From: Paludibacteraceae bacterium
Lineage (GTDB): Bacteria > Bacteroidota > Bacteroidia > Bacteroidales > Paludibacteraceae
NCBI GenBank assembly: GCA_017553575.1
Contig: JAFZKQ010000090.1
Coordinates: 1-33,382 of the forward strand
DNA: 33,382 nt
Reading direction: 5' to 3'
Positions 1 through 7,510 of the stretch are shown one piece after another (within the stretch, counting starts at the first letter, position 1; each line of letters opens with the position of its first letter). A program made the translations under genes and the position numbers. The notes beneath the pieces were generated by a model, which was not told the origin of the DNA, searched no databases, and was given only the letters and a program-made list of their open reading frames with translations.

Positions 1-1
1 G

Positions 2-1060
2 GAGAACAACAACGAAGTAAGCTTTATCCAAACCTTTGCCGCTTGCCCATTAGACTCTATTAATTTGTCAGCCTTTACACGGATTTCTGATTTATCGCAA
101 ACATTCAACCCATGTAGTAATCGGCGGCAGCCATTACGCTCCATAACCTTCTCAGAAAAGGAAAATCCACTTTCCGTTTCTATGTTCCAAACATTCACCG
201 GCACGACATTCGACACGGACGAGATAGTCAACTTTGACAAGTTCACCAATGTGAATAATTATTTGGCAACGTTTCAGATGATAAATAATTTTGAGGGCAG
301 ATTGGACACCATCCGCATTGGAACAGACCCGTTCAAAATAGCCTCAGATTCTTTGACTTGGACATTTCTCTCTTCCGGACGAATCATAAAGTATCTTCCA
401 GATGGTGTGGATTCGGTTCCTTCAAAATGGCGCAATTGTCATGATTTTGTGGTTCCAATCACTGTGGATTCGTCTAATTGGTCCATTGATTCTTTGTTTC
501 AGGACTACCAATTATTCTCAGACTTTATCTACACGTTGCCTGATTTAGGTCCTTCGTATGCCTACATTGCCGACACCACATGGTATTTGGTTTTAAACGA
601 TTATTTGCAGGCATGGATAAATTCGTTTGGATTCAACAGTTCCCTGCGTGCGGCATCGGCAGAACAACCGCTATCCTCGGATAAATATATGGTGTTTGAC
701 CCACAAACCATGGACATAGCCGACTACATGGAGGATTACTCTTTGGCCTGCGTGGCATCCAACCCTAAACATAAGGCGTTGGCATATCAGGTGAAATTGA
801 AGGATCTCCGAGAGAAAGTTCAAATTCCACAGGTCATAACCGACACGGATTGTAAGATATACACAGACCAGGGAACAATTGTCATATCAGCCTCAACTGA
901 CTCCGATGTGGAAGTATACGACACAACGGGCAAACTCATTCACATAGGTCATGTCGAGAAAGATAAAGAATTGAGAGTCAATGTATCCAATGGTATTTAC
1001 CTCGTAAAATGCGGCAAGCATTCAAGAGGGAAAGTCACAGTCAAAAACAGCAAGAAATAA
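2..1060 (+). CDS. Secreted surface protein, 3' part only (T9SS-type C-terminal domain)
   Basis: The reading frame is open from the first bases of the window (first full codon at 2) to the stop at 1060, so this is the C-terminal part of a longer gene. A TTG at 65 is not a credible start because the frame continues upstream of it. The body is rich in Asp, Ser, Thr and aromatic residues, as in extracellular beta-rich proteins, and I recognise no enzyme motif. The last 70 or so residues (from about DCKIYTDQGT) have the layout of a Bacteroidota secretion/sorting domain: short beta strands, a 'VEVYDTTGKLI' core, then 'GIYLVKCGKHSRGKVTVK'. In the type IX secretion system such domains direct export across the outer membrane and are usually removed. 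The protein is therefore probably extracellular or surface-attached. Family of the body unknown. Confidence 0.8.
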   Translation, partial: ENNNEVSFIQTFAACPLDSINLSAFTRISDLSQTFNPCSNRRQPLRSITFSEKENPLSVSMFQTFTGTTFDTDEIVNFDKFTNVNNYLATFQMINNFEGRLDTIRIGTDPFKIASDSLTWTFLSSGRIIKYLPDGVDSVPSKWRNCHDFVVPITVDSSNWSIDSLFQDYQLFSDFIYTLPDLGPSYAYIADTTWYLVLNDYLQAWINSFGFNSSLRAASAEQPLSSDKYMVFDPQTMDIADYMEDYSLACVASNPKHKALAYQVKLKDLREKVQIPQVITDTDCKIYTDQGTIVISASTDSDVEVYDTTGKLIHIGHVEKDKELRVNVSNGIYLVKCGKHSRGKVTVKNSKK

Positions 1061-1208
1061 AGATCGAGCATCCCGCCTCGTTGCGCAGGATGGCATCAAT
1101 TGCATTAAAAGTTGATTCGTACTTCATGAACAATTGCAAATTATTGGTTTACAACAAATTCAAATCAATACGAATGCTATTGTAAGTCTAAAAAACGAAA
1201 GTCATGCA

Positions 1209-1265
1209 AGGTACCCCTATATACAAAAAAGACGTGGACACTCTTATCCAACGTCCGAGGTACCT
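1209..1265. other. Nested inverted repeat (possible structured RNA)
   Basis: The outer arms AGGTACC (1209-1215) and GGTACCT (1259-1265) are exact inverted repeats. Inside them GACGTGG (1231-1237) pairs with CCAACGTC (1248-1255) with one bulged base. Either strand could fold this way. It could be part of a small RNA, a decayed element end or chance; nothing else in the window matches it. Confidence 0.3.
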
Positions 1266-1290
1266 GGCACGACCCACAAATAGAGATAAG

Positions 1291-1320
1291 AAATGCCCAC
1301 GCCAAAACGCATGGGCATTT
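1291..1320. terminator. Strong hairpin, probable terminator
   Basis: The arms AAATGCCCACGC and GCATGGGCATTT pair at 11 of 12 positions around a 6-base loop. There is no long T tract after it, only the arm's own TTT and a T-rich stretch at about 1324-1342. It lies 230 bp beyond the first gene and could stop that transcript. Confidence 0.45.
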
Positions 1321-1474
1321 GCCTATTTAATTCTCTATTTGTTCTTCTACTGCCAGGTTTCCGAACGTTTCAGATTAAATAGCAAACGCTATGAATAATA
1401 ATATGTTAGTTTAAAATTTGTTTCTGTTTTTGTCGTAATGTTTTTTGTTTGTTAATAAAATTATCTGTTATCAG

Positions 1475-1502
1475 GTAGAGACGATGTGCACATCGTCTCT
1501 AC
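1475..1502. repeat. 28-bp perfect palindrome, copy 1
   Basis: The half-site GTAGAGACGATGTG is followed directly by its exact reverse complement. An identical copy lies at 12357-12384, and both are preceded by TCAG, so 32 bases are identical. This has the form of a dispersed REP/MITE-like palindrome. This copy sits exactly where the recognisable remains of the zeta-toxin-like pseudogene end. Confidence 0.85.
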
Positions 1503-1703
1503 GATTCATTCCACAATTTGTCGGGCCCATTCCGGCAGTTACATCGTGTCAACCTTTCATCACTCGGTTAGCGATGCGGGCAGCGTTAAGCGATACACAG
1601 AGTTCTCCAACCACTGATGACGAAGTATTTTGCTTGTCACCGTGGTCTTACCAGACCCATTAGGACCTGCGACGATTATTAACACGGGCTTTTTCTCGTA
1701 CAT
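1503..1703 (-). pseudogene. Zeta-toxin-like P-loop protein, truncated and frameshifted
   Basis: Reading minus from an ATG at 1703 gives MYEKKPVLIIVAGPNGSGKT and onwards, with a textbook Walker A (GPNGSGKTT) in the 'VLIIVAGPNGSGKTT' context of zeta-toxin-type kinases, but a stop is met after 47 residues at 1560-1562. In a second frame, overlapping this tail, comes LNAARIANRVMKG, then a stop, then HDVT. That resembles the 'ARxxxRVxxGGHDVP' segment normally found about 100 residues after the P-loop in this family. So a middle section has been lost, the frame shifted and a stop gained, and everything further is missing. The pseudogene overlaps the end of its upstream partner gene by 25 bases. Intact members phosphorylate UDP-activated sugars; this copy cannot be active as written. 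Confidence 0.72.
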
Positions 1704-1882
1704 TGTCTATCTCCGTATTTCTCTTTATACATTTTTGAAATTTCGTCGAAATATTTTCGGAGGGCTGCCTCGTTGCTTTTTCGAGCCTCTTCAGCCGCCT
1801 CCCGCATGATGTACGAAAGCATCTCGTCCGTCGGTTCCTCCAGACTGGTCAACCTATATTTATTTATCTCTTCTTCCGACAT
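1679..1882 (-). CDS. Small partner protein of zeta-like toxin (candidate antitoxin)
   Basis: A 67-residue protein with ATG at 1882. It is strongly acidic at the start (MSEEEINKYR), then largely alpha-helical and charged (EAAEEARKSNEAALRKYFDEI), with a basic Cys-containing tail produced by reading into the next gene. No enzyme motif or membrane segment is present. It has its own promoter box (1910-1917) 28 bases upstream, and its stop lies 25 bases inside the P-loop pseudogene, the overlapping order expected of a toxin-antitoxin pair. From memory, short proteins of this kind sit directly upstream of zeta-family toxin genes in Bacteroidales. Whether they neutralise the toxin is inference. The reading frame is intact although its partner is dead. 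Confidence 0.65.
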   Translation of the reverse strand: MSEEEINKYRLTSLEEPTDEMLSYIMREAAEEARKSNEAALRKYFDEISKMYKEKYGDRQCTRKSPC

Positions 1883-1909
1883 AAAATTTGTTTTGCGATT
1901 ATGCTAGTA

Positions 1910-1917
1910 CAAATATA
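1910..1917 (-). promoter_or_regulatory. Bacteroidota -7 promoter box (TATATTTG)
   Basis: TATATTTG on the minus strand fits the TAnnTTTG -7 consensus of the Bacteroidota primary sigma factor. It lies 28 bases upstream of the ATG at 1882. No clear TTTG -33 element is seen at the expected distance. Confidence 0.5.
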
Positions 1918-2014
1918 GGGAATTACGAGTTAAGAAGTAAGAGTTAAGAAGTAAAAGTTGAGAATTATTCTGAGGTTACGCAGGGATTGGACAATCAGTG
2001 TTATGGAAGGAGAC

Positions 2015-2022
2015 TATCTTTG
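2015..2022 (+). promoter_or_regulatory. Possible distal promoter box (TATCTTTG)
   Basis: Matches TAnnTTTG, 203 bases before the mutS2 start. If used it would give a long leader transcript. The proximal box at 2191 is the better candidate. Confidence 0.3.
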
Positions 2023-2190
2023 TTTCAGGAATCTGCATGCCCTTGGATGGAAGCCCCCTAATACATATATGATACGAAGACTTCCAGCCTACGCCAACAC
2101 CTTTAAGAAATTTCATGCCCGCAGGAGAGAATCTCCCTTGACAAACAGCGAATTTATAGAACACACCTTTACGAATTCTCCTTTCTTCAC

Positions 2191-2198
2191 TACCTTTG
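2191..2198 (+). promoter_or_regulatory. mutS2 promoter -7 box (TACCTTTG)
   Basis: TACCTTTG fits the TAnnTTTG consensus, with TTTA at 2168-2171 nineteen bases upstream as a near-match to the TTTG -33 element. It ends 26 bases before the ATG at 2225, which supports that ATG as the real start. Confidence 0.6.
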
Positions 2199-2224
2199 CA
2201 GGCGAATTGACAAAAAGGGAAAAG

Positions 2225-4687
2225 ATGATATATCCAGACAACTTCGAAACGAAAACAGGATTCGACAAAATAAGGGCTCTTGTCAAAGAGGGATGCCTCT
2301 CTCCTTTGGGGAAAGAATTAGTGGACGAAATGAGTTTCTCCACCGAAAAGGGGAAGATTCTCGACGAGACGAACCAAACCGCTGAATTCGTGCAGATCTT
2401 GCAGGAAGAAGACGAATTTCCGACGGACGCCTACTACGACCGACGCGACAGCCTGGCGAAAATCCGGGTGGAGGGCACATTCCTCGAAGAGAGAGAATTG
2501 TTCGAACTCCGCAAAGCCATGGAGACCATCGGCCTTGTCGTCCGCTTTTTCGAACAGAAAGAGGAGGGTCAATACTACTACCTGAAAGAGTTGTCCAAGG
2601 ACATCTTCACCTTCCCGGACCTCATCAAGCAAATAGACCGAATTCTCGATAAATTCGGCAAAATTAAAGATAACGCCTCTCCACTCTTGGCTGAAATCCG
2701 CACGACCATCACGACGACGGAAGCCGGCATCTCCAAAAGCCTGCAGAACATCATGCGCCAAGGTCAAGCGGACGGATTCATCGAGAAAGACGTAAACCCT
2801 GCCATGCGCGACGGACGATTGGTCATCCCGATCTCCCCTGCCTTCAAAAGGAAGATAAAGGGTATCGTCCATGATGAGTCGGCCACCGGAAAAACCATAT
2901 TCATCGAACCGGAAATCGTGGTGGAGGCCAACAACCGCATACGGGAACTCCAAGCGAAGGAGAAACGGGAGGTCATACGGATTCTCACAGCATTCACCAA
3001 TGAGATCCGCCCCCGCATCCCAGAGATATTGGACTCCTACCAATACCTCGCCCAAATTGACTTCATCCGCGCCAAGGCTCTCTTTGCGGAAAAGACGGAG
3101 AGCACACTCCCCAAGATAGCCGACTTTCCGACAATCGACTGGGCCCACGCAACCCACCCCATCCTGATGCTCTCGCACCAGAAAGCGGGGAAAGAGATTG
3201 TGCCACTCGACATCGTCCTCAACCAAGAGCAACGTATCTTGCTCATTTCTGGACCTAACGCCGGAGGAAAATCGGTCTGCCTGAAGACGGTCGGACTGCT
3301 ACAATACATGTTGCAGTGCGGTATGCTCGTGCCTATGTACAAAAGTAGCCAGATGGGCATCTTCGGCAGCATCTTCATCGATATCGGAGACGAGCAATCC
3401 CGCGAAAACGACTTGAGTACCTACAGCTCGCACCTGACCAACATGAAGCACTTCGTGAAACGGTGCGACGAGAAGAGCATCCTCCTCATCGACGAGTTCG
3501 GAGGCGGTACGGAGCCTCAAATCGGAGGTGCCATCGCAGAAGCCCTGCTCGACCATTTCAACCGAAAGCGGGCTTTCGGAGTCATCACGACCCACTACAC
3601 CAACCTGAAGAACTTCGCCACAGAGACGGAGGGTATCGTCAACGGTGCCATGCTCTACGACAGGCACCAGATGCGTCCGCTCTTCCAACTGGAAATCGGA
3701 AACCCCGGAAGTTCATTCGCCATCGAGATTGCCCGAAAAATAGGATTGCCGGAAATCGTCATCCAAGAGGCCTCCGAATTGGTCGGGACCGACTATATCA
3801 ACATGGACAAGTATCTCCAAGATATAGCACGCGATAAACGTTATTGGGAAAACAAGCGCCAGAACATCCGCCAAAAAGAGAAACACCTCGAAGAACTGAC
3901 GGAGAAATACGAGAAGGAGCTCAACAGCCTCGCTTCCCAAAAGAAAGAGCTAATCCGCGAAGCGAAATCCGAATCCAAACGCTTGGTGGAACAGGCCAAC
4001 GCCGTCATCGAAAACACCGTCAGGAAGATCAAGGAGGCTCAGGCGGAACGCGAAGCGACCAAAGAGGCTCGAAACGAACTGAACGAGTTCAAGAGCAAGC
4101 TGCAGGAAGAGGGCTTCGACAACGACACCATCAACGAGAAGTTGAAACGCTTGCAACAACGCGAACAGAAAAAGAAGGAGAAGAAGACTCCCGCCGCTCC
4201 GACCGTCAAGCCGGAGGAGAGCCTGAAACCCGGAGACAATGTCCGTATCAAAGGACAGAGCAACATCGGGGAACTGATGTCCGTCCAAGGGAAAAACGCC
4301 GTGGTCGCTTTCGGACTCATCAAGTCGAACGTCAAAGTCGACCAACTGGAACGCGTCAGCAAAAACCAAGTCAAACGCGAAACCAACGCAAAGAGTTCCT
4401 TCATCTCCACCTCCACCGCCGAGGATGTCCGCCAACGGAAACTCAACTTCAAGCGAGAAATCGACGTGAGGGGAATGCGTGGAGACGAAGCCCTGCAAGC
4501 CATCACCTACTTCATCGACGATGCCCTAATCGTAGGCGTGGACCAAGTCAGAATCTTGCACGGAACAGGGACTGGCATACTCCGCCAACTGATACGCGAC
4601 TACTTGAAAACCGTACAGGGCGTCTCCTCGTTCCACGATGAACACGTGCAATTCGGAGGAGCAGGCATCACGGTCGTCGAATTTTGA
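2225..4687 (+). CDS. mutS2: Endonuclease MutS2 (MutS-family ATPase with Smr domain)
   Basis: An 820-residue protein starting MIYPDNFETKTGFDKI. The frame is open 89 codons further upstream, but that part is unlike the family and contains the promoter box. Walker A is GPNAGGKS at 343-350, and the Walker B region LLIDEFGGGTEP has its acidic pair at D423-E424. A long charged coiled coil follows (about 515-650), then a KOW-like segment (GDNVRIKGQSNIGEL) and a C-terminal Smr nuclease domain with DVRG (747-750) and LHGTGTG (778-784). In the family, MutS2 binds branched DNA or collided ribosomes rather than mismatches, acting in recombination control or ribosome rescue. The Walker B wording, FGGGTEP rather than the common LGAGTDP, is to my knowledge normal for Bacteroidota. 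It is transcribed alone and a hairpin follows at 4801. Confidence 0.95.
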   Translation: MIYPDNFETKTGFDKIRALVKEGCLSPLGKELVDEMSFSTEKGKILDETNQTAEFVQILQEEDEFPTDAYYDRRDSLAKIRVEGTFLEERELFELRKAMETIGLVVRFFEQKEEGQYYYLKELSKDIFTFPDLIKQIDRILDKFGKIKDNASPLLAEIRTTITTTEAGISKSLQNIMRQGQADGFIEKDVNPAMRDGRLVIPISPAFKRKIKGIVHDESATGKTIFIEPEIVVEANNRIRELQAKEKREVIRILTAFTNEIRPRIPEILDSYQYLAQIDFIRAKALFAEKTESTLPKIADFPTIDWAHATHPILMLSHQKAGKEIVPLDIVLNQEQRILLISGPNAGGKSVCLKTVGLLQYMLQCGMLVPMYKSSQMGIFGSIFIDIGDEQSRENDLSTYSSHLTNMKHFVKRCDEKSILLIDEFGGGTEPQIGGAIAEALLDHFNRKRAFGVITTHYTNLKNFATETEGIVNGAMLYDRHQMRPLFQLEIGNPGSSFAIEIARKIGLPEIVIQEASELVGTDYINMDKYLQDIARDKRYWENKRQNIRQKEKHLEELTEKYEKELNSLASQKKELIREAKSESKRLVEQANAVIENTVRKIKEAQAEREATKEARNELNEFKSKLQEEGFDNDTINEKLKRLQQREQKKKEKKTPAAPTVKPEESLKPGDNVRIKGQSNIGELMSVQGKNAVVAFGLIKSNVKVDQLERVSKNQVKRETNAKSSFISTSTAEDVRQRKLNFKREIDVRGMRGDEALQAITYFIDDALIVGVDQVRILHGTGTGILRQLIRDYLKTVQGVSSFHDEHVQFGGAGITVVEF

Positions 4688-4993
4688 CAGGCGTCGGGGA
4701 CGGAGGACAGCGAAAAACGCCCCGAGAATATTTTCTGCAAATTTTTTCACGATTAGAACATCGTCCATATAGAACAAATTTGTAACTTCGTCAAATCGTA
4801 GGTGAATTTTCAAAATTCGCCGTTTTAGATAACTAACGTGGTCGTAACATTCAACGTTTTTTGATTCACCCCTACGAATGCCACCATCTTGTCGGGATCC
4901 AATCCCTTCACGCCACGGCAAACTGAACTGAATCGATAAAACACATTGGAATTAAATTACAAGGTCCACCTAAATAAAATTAGAGAGTTTATC
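4688..4993. other. Intergenic region mutS2 to hydrolase gene
   Basis: 306 bases. It contains the hairpin at 4801-4821 and little else that I can name. No TAnnTTTG box with full match was found in front of the 4994 start. Confidence 0.5.
4801..4821 (+). terminator. Hairpin downstream of mutS2
   Basis: GGTGAATTTT and AAAATTCGCC pair with one G-T wobble around a single-base centre, followed by GTTTTAG. It is a plausible terminator, although 110 bases beyond the mutS2 stop. Confidence 0.5.
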
Positions 4994-5515
4994 ATGAAAA
5001 AATGTTTAATAGTCATTGACATGCAGAATGATTTCGTGACCGGAACTTTAGCAAACAAAGCGGCCGAAGCGATAATCCCTCTGATCAAAGAAAAAGTAGA
5101 AGCATACAAGGCAGAAGGGAATGCCGTATGGTTCACACGCGATACGCACCAACGAGATAAATATGCGGAGTCTCAAGAGGGAAGGAAACTTCCTATCGAG
5201 CACTGCATCAAAGGCACTTGGGGTTGGCAAATCGTCAACGACCTGAAACCATCCCGCAAGCAGACCAAAATCATCGACAAACCCACCTTCGGATGGAACA
5301 AATGGAAGAAGACAAAATTGAAATCCTTCCAAGAGGTGGAGTTGGTTGGCACCTGCACCGACATCTGCGTGATCAGCAACGCCTTGGCCATCAAAGCAGC
5401 CTTTCCTGAACTCACCGTACGGGTAGACGGAAAATGCTGTGCCGGCTTAACGGAAGAGAAGCACAAAGCGGCGCTCGAAGTCATGAAGTCCTGCCAAGTG
5501 GAAGTCGACGAATAG
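4994..5515 (+). CDS. Isochorismatase-family cysteine hydrolase, probable nicotinamidase
   Basis: 173 residues starting at ATG 4994 (MKKCLIVIDMQNDFV). An in-frame TTG at 4946 would add 16 residues not seen in the family. The catalytic triad is visible: D9 in IDMQNDF, K96 in DKPTFGW, and C125 in GTCTDICV. D50 and H52 (RDTH) plus H70 fit the metal-binding set of nicotinamidases. Nicotinamidases convert nicotinamide to nicotinate in the cytoplasm. The gene leads a close plus-strand group with a macro-domain protein (27-base gap) and pncB, whose substrate is nicotinate. That context favours nicotinamidase over other amidases of this fold, but family members hydrolyse varied amides, so the substrate is inferred. 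Confidence 0.85.
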   Translation: MKKCLIVIDMQNDFVTGTLANKAAEAIIPLIKEKVEAYKAEGNAVWFTRDTHQRDKYAESQEGRKLPIEHCIKGTWGWQIVNDLKPSRKQTKIIDKPTFGWNKWKKTKLKSFQEVELVGTCTDICVISNALAIKAAFPELTVRVDGKCCAGLTEEKHKAALEVMKSCQVEVDE

Positions 5516-5542
5516 GATTTAACGCATAAGCAACCTATACCC

Positions 5543-6058
5543 ATGGCAACAGTTGAGATTATAGAAGGAGACATCACCCTGCTGAATGTAGATGCCATCG
5601 TGAATGCGGCAAACTGCTCACTTCTTGGCGGAGGCGGGGTCGATGGAGCCATCCATCGGGCAGCAGGGCCCGAACTCCTGAAGGCTTGCATTCCCCTCGG
5701 AGGGTGCAAAACAGGAGAGGCAAAAATCACCCCCGGATTCAAACTTCCGGCTAAGTTTGTGATTCACACGCCAGGCCCTAGATACAAGGACGGGAAACAC
5801 GGTGAACCCGAACTCCTGGCCTCCTGCTACCGGAATTGCCTCACGCTCGCAGAAGAGAATCATTGCGAGACCGTCGCCTTTCCTGCCATCTCTACGGGCG
5901 TTTACGGCTACCCATGGGCAGAGGCCACCCAAATAGCAATACAGACGGTACTTTCCTTTCCCACAAAAAACATCAAGAAAGTCCTATTTTGCTGTTTCAA
6001 CGCCCAAATGAAAGAACTGTACGAACAAGGATTGGCGAACAACTCAAAAACGGCTTAA
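5543..6058 (+). CDS. Macro-domain protein (ADP-ribose deacetylase/hydrolase type)
   Basis: 171 residues, a stand-alone macro domain. Hallmarks are GDIT (9-12), NAAN (21-24), GGGGVDGAIH with D34, GCKTGEAK (54-61) and the phosphate loop ISTGVYGYP (116-124). This is the YmdB/MacroD type, which binds ADP-ribose and removes O-acetyl or mono-ADP-ribosyl groups. The N-terminal Asn pair and the Asp after the glycine run are the catalytic positions in that class. It lies between the nicotinamidase-like gene and pncB, so NAD breakdown products and NAD rebuilding are encoded together. Whether the in vivo substrate is O-acetyl-ADP-ribose or ADP-ribosylated protein or nucleic acid cannot be read from sequence. 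Confidence 0.93.
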   Translation: MATVEIIEGDITLLNVDAIVNAANCSLLGGGGVDGAIHRAAGPELLKACIPLGGCKTGEAKITPGFKLPAKFVIHTPGPRYKDGKHGEPELLASCYRNCLTLAEENHCETVAFPAISTGVYGYPWAEATQIAIQTVLSFPTKNIKKVLFCCFNAQMKELYEQGLANNSKTA

Positions 6059-6241
6059 TTCCACGCCTGCCCACCAGGAACTTCGTAGAGGATCTCTTCA
6101 AGGCGACCAAGAGGCTGAATGCTTTTTACGCAAACAGTCCTAATTTACATTTAACTGCATTCGATTAAGAAAATTCGGATAGGACGGGATTCCATAACTT
6201 CAAATCCACTCCATCCATTAACCTATAAATCATACACAAAT

Positions 6242-7435
6242 ATGGAACAAATCATAAATTCACTTTTGGACACCGACCTATACAAATTCTCTATGGGTCA
6301 GGCCATCTTCCATCAATTCAACGACGCAAAGACGACGTGGACATTCACCTGCCGCAACAAGGACGTGAAATTCACTTCCGAAATGGTGGAGGAGATCAAA
6401 AGGCAAATCAAACTCTACTGTACCCTCTCGTTCAAGGAAGAGGAGTTGACTTATCTACTGGACAAACAAGCATGGTTCAAAGAGAGTTACGTCGATTTCT
6501 TGAGATATTGGCACCCTCGCTACGAGGATTTTGACATCCGGGAAGAAGGCGACTGCGGCCTCTTCATCGAGACCTGCGGAAGCTGGTTCAACACCTCCCA
6601 ATACGAGACGCCTGTCTTAGCCATCGTAAACGAGGTCTACTTCCGAATGAACTTCGACTATGCCACGCTATTGGACTCTTTCAAGAAACGGACGGAGGAG
6701 AAAATCGCAAAGCTGAAATCGGGTCAATACGAAATAGGTAATTTCTCCGAATTTGGTATGAGAAGGAGACTCTCCTTCGAGGCTCAAGATTGGATGGTAG
6801 GAAAACTGAAGGAGAGCAATTTGCCAGGATTCATCGGAACCTCCAACGTCTTCCTCGCCAAGAAATACGACCTGAAGGCTATGGGTACGATGGCCCACGA
6901 GTGGATTATGACCGTAGGACAAGGATACCACGAACACAACCCAGCCTACTCCAACAAGTTCGCCCTCGACGCATGGGTGAAGGAATATGGCGTACTCAAC
7001 GGTATCGCCCTCACGGACACCATCACGACAGATTGCTTCCTCAAAGATTTCCGTCTCACCTACTCCAAACTCTTTGACGGTGTAAGACACGACAGTGGAG
7101 ATCCTTACGAATGGGGAGACAAGATGCTTCGCCACTACCGCGATTTAGGCATCGACCCACTGAACAAGACTTTGCTGTTCAGCGATTCATTGGATTTTGA
7201 GCGTGCTTCAGCCATCTACAAATATTTCAACGGAAAGGCGAAAGTAGCATTCGGTATCGGAACGTACCTCTCCAACGACACTTGCGAGAAGGCGCTGAAT
7301 ATCGTGATGAAAGTGACGGAAGCCAACTACAGTCCCGTGGCTAAAATATCAGACACAAAAGGTAAATCCACGTGCAAAGACCCAGCCTATGTAGACTACT
7401 TGCAACGTTGCATAGATTGGCGTATGACCCACTAA
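6242..7435 (+). CDS. pncB: Nicotinate phosphoribosyltransferase
   Basis: 397 residues, full length for the family. It opens with the signature LLDTDLYKFSMGQAIF and contains FSEFGMRRRLSFEAQ, GTSNVFLAKKYDLKAMGTMAHE with H219, FDGVRHDSGDPYEWGDK, LLFSDSLDFE and FGIGTYLSND. H219 sits in the same context and at the same number as the histidine phosphorylated in the Salmonella enzyme. The enzyme makes nicotinate mononucleotide from nicotinate and PRPP with ATP hydrolysis, the committed step of Preiss-Handler NAD salvage. It lies 183 bases after the macro-domain gene on the same strand, so it may be co-transcribed or have its own weak promoter. A strong terminator follows at 7459. Confidence 0.97.
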   Translation: MEQIINSLLDTDLYKFSMGQAIFHQFNDAKTTWTFTCRNKDVKFTSEMVEEIKRQIKLYCTLSFKEEELTYLLDKQAWFKESYVDFLRYWHPRYEDFDIREEGDCGLFIETCGSWFNTSQYETPVLAIVNEVYFRMNFDYATLLDSFKKRTEEKIAKLKSGQYEIGNFSEFGMRRRLSFEAQDWMVGKLKESNLPGFIGTSNVFLAKKYDLKAMGTMAHEWIMTVGQGYHEHNPAYSNKFALDAWVKEYGVLNGIALTDTITTDCFLKDFRLTYSKLFDGVRHDSGDPYEWGDKMLRHYRDLGIDPLNKTLLFSDSLDFERASAIYKYFNGKAKVAFGIGTYLSNDTCEKALNIVMKVTEANYSPVAKISDTKGKSTCKDPAYVDYLQRCIDWRMTH

Positions 7436-7458
7436 TCCCTAGAGGAGAGAATATTATA

Positions 7459-7510
7459 CCCCTTGGCGCCCTACCCTTCAAGGTCGGGAACCAAGGGGTT
7501 TTCCTTTTTA
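7459..7510. terminator. Terminator between convergent pncB and nnr
   Basis: CCCCTTGG (7459-7466) pairs with CCAAGGGG (7491-7498) around a loop that can fold further, followed by TTTTCCTTTTTAG. It ends pncB transcription. The nnr stop codon lies at its edge (7508), so it may serve both convergent genes. Confidence 0.8.

Larger units (their letters stand above)
1061..1502. other. Long intergenic region with hairpins and a palindrome
   Basis: No credible gene is seen here. The stretch holds a nested stem-loop (1209-1265), a strong GC-rich hairpin (1291-1320) and a perfect palindrome (1475-1502). The small open frame at 1204-1398 runs across both hairpins, has no recognisable protein features and is not called. 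Confidence 0.6.
1883..2224. other. Intergenic region upstream of mutS2
   Basis: This 342-base gap separates the divergent small TA-type gene and mutS2. It holds the minus promoter box at 1910-1917, an AT-rich tandem 'gttaagaagta' stretch (about 1929-1955), two plus-strand TAnnTTTG boxes (2015-2022 and 2191-2198) and a few weak hairpins. The mutS2 frame stays open back to 1958, but the encoded extension does not resemble the family. I saw no RNA gene I could name. Confidence 0.55.

Noticed and set aside
1067-1096. Weak stem just after the first gene's stop (CATCC/GGATG)
   Set aside because: Only five or six pairs and no T tract; too weak to call a terminator.
1204-1398. 64-codon frame downstream of the first gene
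   Set aside because: It reads through two strong hairpins, has no family features and no promoter box; treated as non-coding.
1445-1663. 72-codon plus-strand frame across the palindrome
   Set aside because: It overlaps the palindrome and the antisense P-loop pseudogene; its similarity to the frame at 12309 comes only from the shared palindrome.
2023-2190. Possible 6S, SRP or other structured RNA upstream of mutS2
   Set aside because: Some short hairpins are present, but no conserved core of a known RNA could be found.
2318-3232. Long open frame antisense to mutS2 (304 codons)
   Set aside because: It lies wholly within mutS2 on the other strand and has no recognisable domain; the codon bias of the sense gene explains it.
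3844-4641. Arg/Gln-rich frame inside mutS2 (265 codons, plus strand)
   Set aside because: An out-of-frame reading of the coiled-coil and Smr region with no family resemblance.
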